From: Arenicola marina
Lineage: Eukaryota > Annelida > Polychaeta > Arenicolidae
Length of the DNA: 64,000 nt
Direction of reading: 5' to 3'
Assembly: GCA_964019135.1 (NCBI GenBank)
Contig: OZ025255.1
Coordinates: forward strand, 6,820,001 to 6,884,000
Position 1 is the stretch's first letter. Each line of letters opens with the position of its first letter. The notes beneath the pieces were generated by a model, which was not told the origin of the DNA, made no database searches, and saw nothing but the letters and a program-made list of their open reading frames with translations. Positions 35,516 to 46,934 of this stretch are shown piece after piece. The position numbers were made by a program, and so were the translations under genes.

Positions 35516-35611
35516 CCGCGCAGTGGCAAGGACCGGTCTGCTGTAATACCGCTTTATGTGGCGACCAGTGCGCCGCCAGTACACGCTCTGCCACAAATAG
35601 GACCGCAGTGA

Positions 35612-36514
35612 AGGTGGCGAGGACCACTTGAGTGACCGTCTAGGGCGCAGTAGATGACGGTCGCCTATTTATCATAGCAACCGAGTCGACTCGGCGGCGC
35701 TGTGGGGTATGGTAGCCACCCCAGCCGATTACTTGATAAACCTACCTTATGTTACTCGTCACCCAGTGAATATTCATAACGTTAGCCAGGAGGTATATTC
35801 ATGGGATGATCGCTTACAACGCCGGGGCCTAGCGCTGTCAGTCATTACATTACGTCACATGAGGCCGCTGCCACCACGATAGCTCTGCAGGTTACCCCGA
35901 GCAACTGGCTAATCGCTGGCGATCGGTCAGCCAACCTGTTGTCGGGGGGTGGCTGGTGAGGCGGGGTATGGGCTTCCTTGGACAAGTCCGATGGGTGATG
36001 GGTGTGGGGGTTCAAACAGCATCCTATCGCCCCAAGCGCCCTCTGTGTAGGGGACTCATTCAGCGACAACAAGGGAGGGTTGGAAGGAGAATGGAAGGGT
36101 AGTTTCATTCGCTGTACCCAAACGGCGGCCCGTAACTGCCGATACGGTCAACTAAAGATGGCGGAAGGTATGTCTGGAGAACTGTCAATTCGCGGTAAAA
36201 CCTTGAATATGTCAGTGAGTAGTTATCTGTGACGTCCTTTCGATATAACTTTCTTCAAGTTTGTTCTCCTTCAATTTTTTAGGACTAAGAGTTGCATTTT
36301 TAGAGCATTTGAGCGTGTTTGCGGTGTTGCTCGTATCTGAATCTTGCCAGCTACCCGAGTTACGGTCAACCGCTAATTTCAGTTACGGGCAACATCATAG
36401 ATTTTTACATGACGGCAGTGCGATGTTAATTAGAGCAATGGCTGTTATCTTGTTTACACAAGTTATAGCAGCCTCATAACTTAGTTGGACGATGTAGAAC
36501 ATTTGTCACGTCCA
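35612..36514. other. Intron 1 spacer (contains a possible alternative first exon)
   Basis: Non-repetitive, CpG-containing sequence. Apart from the candidate exon at 36158-36214, I see nothing I can support. Confidence 0.5.
36158..36214 (+). CDS. Possible alternative first coding exon
   Basis: AAGATGGCGG (a YY1-type motif common at animal start sites) gives an ATG followed by 19 codons, MAEGMSGELSIRGKTLNMS, ending at TCA before a strong donor GTGAGT at 36215. The phase is 0, as needed to join FRMD exon 2. The resulting protein would lack the first F1 hairpin carried by exon 1. The evidence is the combination of start context, donor and phase; chance agreement in phase is one in three. Confidence 0.25.
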
Positions 36515-39500
36515 ACTTGACTAAGTCAGGGGTTCAATGAGGCGATAAGGTGGGGCTGGTACTTGGGTAAGTCAGGGGTTCAATGAGGCGGTAAGGTGGG
36601 GCTGGTACTTGGCTAAGTCAGGGGTTCAATGAGGCGGTAAGGTGGGGCTGGTACTTGGGTAAGTCAGGGGTTCAATGAGGCGGTAAGGTGGGGCTGGTAC
36701 TTGGGTAAGTCAGGGGTTCAATGAGGCGGTAATGTGGGGCTGTTACTTGGCTAAGTCAGGGGTTGAATGAGGCGATAAGGTGGGGCTGGTACTTGGGTAA
36801 GTCAGGGGTTCAATGAGGCGGTAAGGTGGGGCTGGTACTTGGGTAAGTCAGGGGTTCAATGAGGCGGTAAGGTGGGGCTGGTACTTGGGTAAGTCAGGGG
36901 TTCAATGAGGCGGTAAGGCTGGGCTGGTACTTGGGTAAGTCAGGGGTTCAATGAGGCGGTAAGGTGGGGCTGGTACTTGGGTAAGTCAGGGGTTCAATGA
37001 GGCGGTAAGGTGGGGCTGGTACTTGGGTAAGTCAGGGTTTCAATGAGGCGGTAAGGTGGGGCTGGTACTTGGGTAAGTCAGGGGTTGAATGAGGCGATAA
37101 GGTGGGGCTGGTACTTGGGTAAGTCAGGGGTTCAATGAGGCGGTAAGGTGGGGCTGGTACTTGGGTAAGTCAGGGGTTCAATGAGGCGGTAAGGTGGGGC
37201 TGGTACTTGGGTAAGTCAGGGGTTCAATGAGGCGGTAAGGTGGGGCTGGTACTTGGGTAAGTCAAGGGTTCAATGAGGCGGTAAGGTGGGGCTGGTACTT
37301 GGGTAGGTCAGGGGTTCAATGAGGCGGTAAGGTGGGGCTGGTACTTGGGTAAGTCAGGGGTTCCATGAGGCGGTAAGGTGGGGCTGGTACTTGGCTAAGT
37401 CAGGGGTTCAATGAGGCGGTAAGGTGGGGCTGGTACTTGGGTAAGTCAGGGTTTCAATGAGGCGGTAAGGTGGGGCTGGTGCTTGGGTAAGTCAGGGGTT
37501 GAATGAGGCGATAAGGTGGGGCTGGTACTTGGGTAAGTCAGGGGTTCAATGAGGCGGTAAGGTGGGGCTGGTACTTGGCTATGTCAGGGGTTCAATGAGG
37601 CGGTAAGGTGGGGCTGGTACTTGGCTAAGTCAGGGTTTCAATGAGGCGGTAAGGTGGGGCTGGTACTTGGGTAAGTCAGGGGTTCAATGAGGCGGTAAGG
37701 TGGGGCTGGTACTTGGGTAAGTCAGGGGTTCAATGAGGCGGTAAAGTGGGGCTGGTACTTGGCTAAGTCAGGGGTTCAATGAGGCGGTAAGGTGGGGCTG
37801 GTACTTGGGTAAGTCAGGGGTTCAATGAGGCGGTAAGGTGGGGCTGGTATGTGGGTAAGTCAGGGGTTCAATGAGGCGGTAAGGTGGGGCTGGTACTTGG
37901 CTAAGTCAGGGGTTCAATGAGGCGGTAAGGTGGGGCTGGTACTTGGCTAAGTCAGGGGTTCAATGAGGCGGTAAGGTGGGGCTGGTGCTTGGGTAAGTCA
38001 GGGGTTGAATGAGGCGAAAAGGTGGGGCTGGTGCTTGGGTAAGTCAGGGGTTCAATGAGGCGGTAAGGTGGGGCTGGTACTTGGGTAAGACAGGGGTTCA
38101 ATGAGGCGGTAAGGTGGGGCTGGTACTTGGCTAGGTCAGGGGTTCAATGAGGCGGTAAGGTGGGGCTGGTACTTGGCTAAGTCAGGGGTTCAATGAGGCG
38201 GTAAGGTGGGGCTGGTACTTGGGTAAGACAGGGGTTCAATGAGGCGGTAAGGTGGGGCTGGTACTTGGCTAGGTCAGGGGTTCAATGAGGCGGTAAGGTG
38301 GGGCTGGTACTTGGCTAAGTCAGGGGTTCAATGAGGCGGTAAGGTGGGGCTGGTACTTGGGTAAGTCAGGGGTTCAATGAGGTGGTAAGGTGGGGCTGGT
38401 GCTTGGTTAAGTCAGGGGTTCAATGAGGCGGTAAGGTGGGGCTGGTACTTGGGTAAGTCAGGGGTTCAATGAGGCGGTAAGGTGGGGCTGGTACTTGGGT
38501 AAGTCAGGGGTTCAATGAGGCGGTAAGGTGGGGCTGGTACTTGGCTAAGTCAGGGGTTCAATGAGGCGGTAAGGTGGGGCTGGTACTTGGGTAAGTCAAG
38601 GGTTCAATGAGGCGGTAAGGTGGGGCTGGTACTTGGGTAAATCAGGGCTTCAATGAGGCGGTAAGGTGGGGCTGGTACTTGGGTAAGTCAGGGGTTCAAT
38701 GAGGCGGTAAGGTGGGGCTGGTACTTGGCTAAGTCAGGGGTTCAATGAGGCGGTAAGGTGGGGCTGGTACTTGGGTAAGTCAGGGTTTCAATGAGGCGGT
38801 AAGGTGGGGCTGGTGCTTGGGTAAGTCAGGGGTTCAATGAGGCGGTAAGGTGGGGCTGGTACTTGGCTAAGTCAGGGGTTCAATGAGGCGGTAAGGTGGG
38901 GCTGGTGCTTGGGTAAGTCAGGGGTTCAATGAGGCGGTAAGGTGGGGCTGGTACTTGGCTAAGTCAGGGGTTGAATGAGGCGGTAAGGTGGGGCTGGTGC
39001 TTGGGTAAGTCAGGGGTTCAATGAGGCGGTAAGGTGGGGCTGGTGCTTGGGTAAGTCAGGGGTTCAATGAGGCGGTAAGGTGGGGCTGGTGCTTGGGTAA
39101 GTCAGGGGTTCAATGAGGCGGTAAGGTGGGGCTGGTACTTGGGTAAGTCAGGGGTTCGATGAGGCGGTAAGGTGGGGCTGGTACTTGGGTAAGTCAGGGG
39201 TTCAATGAGGCGGTAAGGTGGGGCTGGTACTTGGCTAAGTCAGGGGTTCAATGAGGCGGTAAGGTGGGGCTGGTACTTGGGTAAGTCAAGGGTTCATTGA
39301 GGCGGTAAGGTGGGGCTGGTACTTGGGTAGATCAGGGGTTCAATGAGGCGGTAAGGTGGGGCTGGTACTTGGGTAAGTCAGGGGTTCAATGAGGCGGTAA
39401 GGTGGGGCTGGTACTTGGGTAAGTCAGGGGTTCAATGAGGCGGTAAGGTGGGGCTGGTACTTGGGTAAGTCAGGGGTTCAATGAGGCGGTAAGGTGGGGC

Positions 39501-41656
39501 TGGTACTTGGCTAAGTCAGGGGTTCAATGAGGCGGTAAGGTGGGGCTGGTGCTTGGGTAAGTCAGGGGTTCAATGAGGCGGTAAGGTGGGGCTGGTACTT
39601 GGCTAGATCAGGGGTTCAATGAGGCGGTAAGGTGGGGCTGGTACTTGGGTAAGTCAGGGGTTGAATGAGGCGATAAGGTGGGGCTGGTACTTGGGTAAGT
39701 CAGGGGTTCGATGAGGCGGTAAGGTGAGGCTGGTACTTGGGTAAGTCAGGGGTTCAATAAGGCGGTAAGGTGGGGCTGGTACTTGGGTAAGTCAAGGGTT
39801 CAATGAGGCGGTAAGGTGGGGCTGGTACTTGGGTAAGTCAGGGGTTCAATGAGGCGGTAAGGTGGGGCTGGTACTTGGGTAAGTCAGGGGTTCAATGAGG
39901 CGGTAAGATGGGGCTGGTACTTGGCTAAGTCAGGGGTTCAATGAGGCGGTAAGGTGGGGCTGGTACTTGGGTAAGTCAGGGGTTCAATGAGGCGGTAAGG
40001 TGGGTCTGGTACTTCGGTAAGTCAGGGGTTCAATGAGGCGGTAAGGTGGGGCTGGTACTTGGGTAAGTCAGGGTTTCAATGAGGCGGTAAGGTGGGGCTG
40101 GTGCTTGGGTAAGTCAGGGGTTGAATGAGGCGATAAGGTGGGGCTGGTACTTGGGTAAGTCAGGGGTTCGATGAGGCGGTAAGGTGGGGCTGGTACTTGG
40201 GTAAGTCAGGGGTTCGATGAGGCGGTAAGGTGGGGCTGGTACTTGGGTAAGTCAGGGGTTCATTGAGGCGGTAAGGTGGGGCTGGTACTTGGGTAGATCA
40301 GGGGTTCAATGAGGCGGTAAGGTGGGGCTGGTACTTGGGTAAGTCAGGGGTTCAATGAGGCGGTAAGGTGGGGCTGGTGCTTGGGTAAGTCAGGGGTTCA
40401 ATGAGGCGGTAAGGTGGGGATGGTACTTGGGTAAGTCAGGGGTTCAATGAGGCGGTAAGGTGGGGCTGGTACTTGGGTAAGTCAGGGGTTCAATGAGGCG
40501 GTAAGGTGGGGCTGGTACTTGGCTAAGTCAGGGGTTCAATGAGGCGGTAAGGTGGGGCTGGTACTTGGCTAAGTCAGGGGTTCAATGAGGCGGTAAGGTG
40601 GGGCTGGTACTTGGCTAAGTCAGGGTTTCAATGAGGCGGTAAGGTGGGGCTGGTGCTTGGGTAAGTCAGGGGTTCAATGAGGCGATAAGGTGGGGCTGGT
40701 ACTTGGGTAAGTCAGGGGTTCAATGAGGCGGTAAGGTGGGGCTGGTACTTGGGTAAGTCAGGGGTTCAATGAGGCGGTAAGGTGGGGCTGGTACTTGGGT
40801 AAGTCAGGGGTTCAATGAGGCGGTAAGGTGGGGCTGGTACTTGGCTATGTCAGGGGTTCAATGAGGCGGTAAGGTGGGGCTGGTACTTGGCTAAGTCAGG
40901 GTTTCAATGAGGCGGTAAGGTGGGGCTGGTGCTTGGGTAAGTCAGGGGTTCAATGAGGCGGTAAGGTGGGGCTGGTACTTGGGTAAGTCAAGGGTTCAAT
41001 GAGGCGGTAAGGTGGGGCTGGTACTTGGGTAAGTCAGGGGTTCAATGAGGCGGTAAGGTGGGGCTGGTACTTGGCTAAGTCAGGGGTTCAATGAGGCGGT
41101 AAGGTGGGGCTGGTACTTGGGTAAGTCAAGGGTTCAATGAGGCGGTAAGGTGGGGCTGGTACTTGGGTAAGTCAAGGGTTCATTGAGGCGGTAAGGTGGG
41201 GCTGGTACTTGGCTAAGTCAGGGGTTCAATGAGGCGGTAAGGTGGGGCTGGTACTTGGCTAAGTCAGGGGTTCAATGAGGCGGTAAGGTGGGGCTGGTAC
41301 TTGGGTAAGTCAGGGGTTCAATGAGGCGGTAATGTGGGGCTGTTACTTGGCTAAGTCAGGGGTTCAATGAGGCGATAAGGTGGGGCTGGTACTTGGGTAA
41401 GTCAGGGGTTCAATGAGGCGGTAAGGTGGGGCTGGTGCTTGGCTAAGTCAGGGGTTCAATGAGGCGGTAAGGTGGGGCTGGTACTTGGGTAAGTCAGGGG
41501 TTCAATGAGGCGGTAAGGTGGGGCTGGTACTTGGGTAAGTCAGGGGTTCAATGAGGCGGTAAGGTGGGGCTGGTACTTGGCTAAGTCAGGGGTTCAATGA
41601 GGCGGTAAGGTGGGGCTGGTGCTTGGGTAAGTCAGGGGTTCAATGAGGCGATAAGG
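36515..41656. repeat. 46-bp minisatellite, about 112 copies, GTAAGT in most units
   Basis: The unit is near GGTAAGTCAGGGGTTCAATG + AGGCGGTAAGGTGGGGCTGG + TACTTG. Most units read TTGGGTAAGTCAG, a perfect GTAAGT donor consensus in the sense direction of the FRMD gene; the alternative TTGGCTAAGTCAG lacks it. A second GGTAAGG lies in each unit. The + strand is strongly G-rich and C-poor. This is the longest array in intron 1. Confidence 0.97.
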
Positions 41657-41659
41657 CAT

Positions 41660-42165
41660 GGGACTCAGTGATATGTCCGTGTAATGCCAGTGATATGTCA
41701 GTGATATGTCAGTGATATGTCAGTAATATGCCAGTGATATGCCAGTGATGTGTCAGTGGCATGTCAATGATAGGCCGGGTTTATGTCAGTGATATGTCAG
41801 GGATGTGTCAGTGATGTGTCAGTGATAGGCCAGTTTTATGTCAGTGATATGCCAGTGATATGTCAGTGATGTGTCAGTGACATGTCAGTGGTATGTCAGT
41901 GATATGCCAGTGATGTCAGTGATGTGCCAGTGATATGTCAGTGATGTGCCAGTGATATGTCAGTGATATGTCAGTGATGTGTCAGTGACATGTCAGTGGT
42001 ATGCCAGTGATGTGTCAGTGATATGCCAGTGATATGTCAGTGATGTGTCAGTGACATGTCAGTGGTATGCCAGTGATGTGTCAGTGATGTGCCAGTGATA
42101 TGTCAGTGATGTGCCAGTGATATGTCAGTGATGTGTCAGTGATGTGTCAGTGGTAGGCTAGTGAT
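41660..42165. repeat. 10-11-bp repeat tract (GTCAGTGATAT)
   Basis: Irregular tandem copies of CAGTGATATGT, CAGTGATGTGT and CAGTGGTATGC. It directly follows the 46-bp array. Confidence 0.9.
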
Positions 42166-42206
42166 GTGCGGGTTGCAATGGCGCTCTCTGTCCGCACTTG
42201 TTGATT

Positions 42207-43075
42207 ATAATAATAATAATAATAATAATAATCAGTTTATTGCCAAAAGAACACACAAATTACATTCATTTAGTACATCTTTACAATACATTTATAGTGG
42301 CAAGAGCAGAAGCCAAAGGCTTATTCGCTCGTATATGGTGAACGTGGTTAGAGTTGAAATTGATTTGCCAGCAAGCTAACAAAGAAAGAAAGCGAGAAGA
42401 GAACAGTCAAAAGTAAATCAATAAATAAATAAACATCAAAGTATAGGAGCCATTGAATGTTGATTAACGTCTAGCACAGCTAGCCACAGTAAAAAAAAAA
42501 AAATGTAAAGGCAACAGACAATTCAACAGTGACCGTGTTTAATATAATGCGTTTAACTTCTTTATTAAACATGTATTTTGACGTGCAAAAATTTACCTTT
42601 CTAAGCCATTTATTAAATATCCTGGGACCTGTGGTTCTTATTCCCTTCTCAGATAAAGTAGTCTTTGGTTTATGTACCCGCAGAGGAGTAGACGCCCTTG
42701 TATTGTAACTGTGTACTTGCGACGTTGGAGTAAATATAGCAGCGATAGTCCTGGGAATTGTACCTTGGTAGTAATTATACATAGTTATAACTATTTTATA
42801 TTCATTTAGATAAACAATTGGTATCAAATTATACTTTAAGAAGAGTGGTTTTGTGTGTGAGAGCCTTGGTACTCCCGATATTATTCTAATGGCTCTTTTT
42901 TGCAACGTAATGAGAGGTTTTAAATATTTATGACATGTACCGCCCCAAACTTCGTTGGCATAGTCAAGGTAAGGGTAAATAAAGCTGGAGTACAAGGTGC
43001 GTAGGGTGTCGCTGTTTAACAGCTTTCTTGCTTTCACCAAAATACCTATTCCCCGAGCAACCTTTCCCTTATCCT
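42207..43075 (-). mobile_element. 5'-truncated LINE with (ATT)n tail
   Basis: The minus strand ends in CAATAAACTG followed by an (ATT)n run (42207-42231), typical of CR1/L2/RTE-like LINE tails. Upstream is a 3'UTR and the C-terminal part of a reverse transcriptase. It is inserted antisense just upstream of FRMD exon 2, with its truncated end about 300 bp from the exon. Confidence 0.8.
42480..43040 (-). CDS. LINE reverse transcriptase C-terminal fragment
   Basis: 186 codons. The frame extends upstream of this Met (KVARGIGILVKARKLL) to the truncation. LYSSFIYPYLDYANEVWGGT and LITLQKRAIRIISG are the conserved region after the RT catalytic domain in Jockey/CR1/RTE-like LINEs. No catalytic motifs remain. 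The final residues (AFTFFFFYCG) read into an A-rich stretch. Confidence 0.8.
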   Translation of the reverse strand: MVKARKLLNSDTLRTLYSSFIYPYLDYANEVWGGTCHKYLKPLITLQKRAIRIISGVPRLSHTKPLFLKYNLIPIVYLNEYKIVITMYNYYQGTIPRTIAAIFTPTSQVHSYNTRASTPLRVHKPKTTLSEKGIRTTGPRIFNKWLRKVNFCTSKYMFNKEVKRIILNTVTVELSVAFTFFFFYCG

Positions 43076-43743
<668 letters not shown>

Positions 43744-44121
43744 TGAAGTTACTCATGCGAAAATAATGTGCCCCAGAAAGTTTCTATAAAAACGATGTAT
43801 TTGTGGATAAGTACACATGTATGGCATGCAATAAATAATGGCGTCTTGATGAGGCACGTCTTCTAAATACGGATATTGCTGACGCTGTTAACATAGGATA
43901 TCGTATGTCGTTCAGAGTTAGTTAACATTGACAGTGAGACAATGTGTCCAGTATTTTTCTCCAAAAGACCTTGAACGTCGTAATGTAGGTGGCGCCTTGC
44001 TGTATGATCATTCTTGTACCGTATAATAACCAGGGAGGGGGGTACATGAAGTACACGAGGAATGCATGTTGTGGGTAGCAGTATGTGGCATCGTGTCAAT
44101 ATGTTTTTTTTCCATCCTCAG

Positions 44122-44164
44122 CACTGGCTGGATCCCACCAAGGTTGTCTATAGACAGCTTAAGA
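44122..44164 (+). CDS. FRMD3/5: FRMD3/5-like exon 3: end of F1 lobe
   Basis: 43 nt, phase 0 to phase 1, residues 75-88: HWLDPTKVVYRQLK. HWL(D/E)PxK is a hallmark of this family. Acceptor CATCCTCAG, donor AAGA|GTAAGT. Confidence 0.96.
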
Positions 44165-44204
44165 GTAAGTACTTGTGGCGGTGATTCCCAACTATTATTG
44201 GTGA

Positions 44205-44610
44205 CCTATAACATGGTCCTCATCGCTTTGTGAAGTGTAATCTTACTGGACTACACACCGCTGTGACTTTGTGGAGTGTAACCTTACTGAACTACACACC
44301 GCTGTGACTTTGTGGAGTGTAACCTTACTGGACTACACACCACTGTGACTTTGTGGAGTGTAACCTTATTGGACTACAACACCACTGTGACCTCGTGGAG
44401 TGTTACCTTATTGGAAGACAACACCACTGTGACCTCGTGGAGTGTTACCTTATTGGAATACACACCGTTGACTTTGTGGAGTGTAACCTTATTGGGCTAC
44501 ACACCACTGACTTTGTGGGGTGTAACCTTACTGGACTACATACCCCTGTGACTTTGTGGAGTGTAACCTTATTGGACTACACACCACTGTGATATTGTGG
44601 AGTGTAACGG
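44205..44610. repeat. 41-bp minisatellite in intron 3, about 10 copies
   Basis: The unit is near GTGTAACCTTACTGGACTAC + ACACCACTGTGACTTTGTGGA, beginning about 40 bases after the exon 3 donor. Confidence 0.92.
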
Positions 44611-44741
44611 ATGCCTTGTCACCACTGATTCTCCATATTTTGGTTCTGCATATGGTTGTGAGTCGTTATAGTTAAATATAGTAATATTTGAATGATAATA
44701 GTTTCGTCTGAGGCCTAACATCAGACTCGCCCTGTTTTTAG

Positions 44742-44820
44742 ATGTTCAGCCGATGGTGCTGTGTTTCCGAGTCAAGTACTACCCGGAAGACCCGATGAAA
44801 CTGAAAGAGGAGATCACGCG
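44742..44820 (+). CDS. FRMD3/5: FRMD3/5-like exon 4: start of F2 lobe
   Basis: 79 nt, phase 1 to phase 2, residues 89-114 plus part of Arg115: NVQPMVLCFRVKYYPEDPMK then LKEEIT. The FRVK(Y/F)YPxDP motif marks the F1-F2 junction in band 4.1 proteins. Acceptor GTTTTTAG, donor CGCG|GTTAGT (a weaker donor than the others). Confidence 0.96.
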
Positions 44821-45064
44821 GTTAGTAGGTCAACACTGCATGCATCAAATGATACAGTGAAACAGGAGACCCACGGTGTACACCTCCCGTCACCCCGGCA
44901 CATGGTTCGCCATATATGTCGGCAATGAAGTGTAGATGGAACGCACATGTAGTCGTTCATGATGTAGCGTAATGTCATTATGTGGTCCGATTTGCTCGTT
45001 GACCGGCCATATGTAAGGATGTATGGGAGGCTGAGCTGGAAAGAAAAAAACGGGGAAAACCGGG

Positions 45065-45475
45065 TAATCTGGGACTATTGATCGGTGGCGATATAATCCC
45101 CCCCCCCCTCCCCCCACTGGGACTGTGGTTCGGCGGCGATAACCCCCCCCCCCCCCCCGACTGGTACTCTTGATCGGCGGCGATATAACCCCACCCCCAG
45201 TGGGACTTGATCAGCTGCGATATAACCCCCCCCCCCTCCCCCCACTGGGACTGTTGATCGGCGGCGATAACTCCCCCCCCCTGCCACTGGGACTGTTGAT
45301 CGGCGGCGATATAACACCCCCCCCCCCCCCCCACTGGGACTGTTGATCGGCGGCGATAACTCCCCCCCCCTGCCACTGGGACTGTTGATCGGCGGCGATA
45401 TAACACCCCCCCCCTCCACTGGGACTTGATAGGCGGCGATATAACACCCCCCCCCCCCCCCCCCCCACCGTCGCC
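45065..45475. repeat. C-run containing repeat, about 58-60 bp unit, 7 copies
   Basis: Units of CACTGGGACTGTTGATCGGC + GGCGATATAAC followed by runs of 8-17 C. The C-runs vary in length and would be hard to sequence accurately; assembled lengths here may be unreliable. Confidence 0.88.
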
Positions 45476-45479
45476 CTGT

Positions 45480-46108
45480 GTATTGGCATCGGCCTGTGTC
45501 TAGGCGTCGCCCCGGTGTCTAGGCGTCGCCCCGGTGTCTAGGCGTCGCCCCGGTGTCTAGGCGTCGCTTCGGTGTCTAGGCGTCGCCCCGGTGTCTTGAC
45601 GTCAACCCGTGTCTCGACGTGAACCCATGTCTAGGCTTAGCCCGGTGTCTTGACGTCAACCCATTTCTAGGCGTTGCCCGGTGTCTTGACGTCAACCCGT
45701 GTCTAGGCGTCGCCCGGTGTCTTGACGTCAACACCTGTCTAGGCGTCGCCTGGTGTCTTGACGTCAACCGTGTCTATGCCTCGCTCGGTGTTTAGGCATC
45801 GGCCTATGTCTTGACGACAACCCATGTCTCGACGTCAGCCTGTGTCTTGGCGTCGCCCGGTGTCTTGGCGTCAGCCTGTGTCTTGGCGTCGGCCTATGTC
45901 TTGACGTCAGCCTGTGTCTTGGCGTCGCCGGGTGTCTTGACGTCGACCCGTGTCTCGACGTCAACCCGTGTCTTAGCGACAGCCTCTGTCTTGGCGTCGG
46001 CCTATGTCTTGACGTCAACCCGTGTCTCGACGTCAACCCGTGTCTTGGCGAGAGCCTGTGTCTAGGCGTCGCCCGGTGTCTTGCCGTCAACCCGTGTCTT
46101 GACGTCCT
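45480..46108. repeat. 19-bp A/B minisatellite blocks, first set
   Basis: A units GTGTCTAGGCGTCGCCCCG (45496-45598) give way to B units such as GTGTCTTGACGTCAACCC. B units carry the palindromic CRE TGACGTCA many times. Related A and B blocks recur at 47214-47825 and 48864-49530. Confidence 0.92.
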
Positions 46109-46934
46109 GACTGAGGCTGCCGCCGGCTGCCGTGGGAGACAGCGACAGTCAATGATTTTTTGTCGTCGGTTTGTTAGTGTGGATGCCGCAGACAGACAGA
46201 CAGACAGACAGCGGGGCTCGGGCGCCGCCGTATTCTGTAGTGTGGGCATGGATGTACATTAACCAGGTATTGTTGAATCCCCGCCGCGTGTCACGAGCGA
46301 GGAGGCAGGTAGACGGCGGGACGAGGTGGATGGGGGGTAGGTGGGGGGGGGGGGCACCCGACGCGAAGCAATATAAAGATCATCGGTTAGACTGCGGCGC
46401 TATAGTGAAGCGGCTGTTTGTACGTCCATGTGGGAGTAGGTGTTGTCGCATCAGTCATGACCACGTTTACCTCTTACTGGATGTTCCATCCATCCACCTT
46501 GGCGCCACGTTTTCAATGAGGCATAGTGTTAGAGCACTAGCGCCGATTAATAGGTGCTGGGTTTGAATCCGGTCCTGGGCGACTGACTTGGGGCATGTTT
46601 CAATAATTCGGTTGGTGCATGTGTGTCACTAGAACTGGCACTTGTAATGGTCGCTATAGCTACATGTGAAGTGTCTCGTACTAAGGGGTCTGCAAAGATG
46701 ACCTGCCGGCCACACAACATCTACACCTAAATAACTGTATTTGCTTGAATAAAGGACTACTGCCCGCTCCTGGTCTGAGGTGGCAGTGCGTACAGTGGGC
46801 CACATTGTGTATCGCCTCGTGATGACACAGGCGTATTGATAGTCAGCGATCAAGGGATGCGGGTGAGCGATGTTTGTTGCTGTAGGTCAATGCCTGGGGC
46901 AATCGATAGCAACAACAGCTGATGTGGCACTCTG
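46109..46934. other. Intron 4 spacer
   Basis: Non-repetitive apart from a (GACA)n run at 46192-46210, a G-run near 46345 and the SINE fragment at 46518-46625. No gene is supported. Confidence 0.6.
46518..46625 (+). repeat. tRNA-derived SINE fragment
   Basis: ATAGTGTTAGAGCACTAGCG (A-box region), GGTGCTGGGTTTGAATCC (B-box), then GGTCCTGGGCGACTGA and GGGCATGTTTCA. The parts lie in the same order as at 17465-17590. It is in sense orientation in intron 4. Confidence 0.6.
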
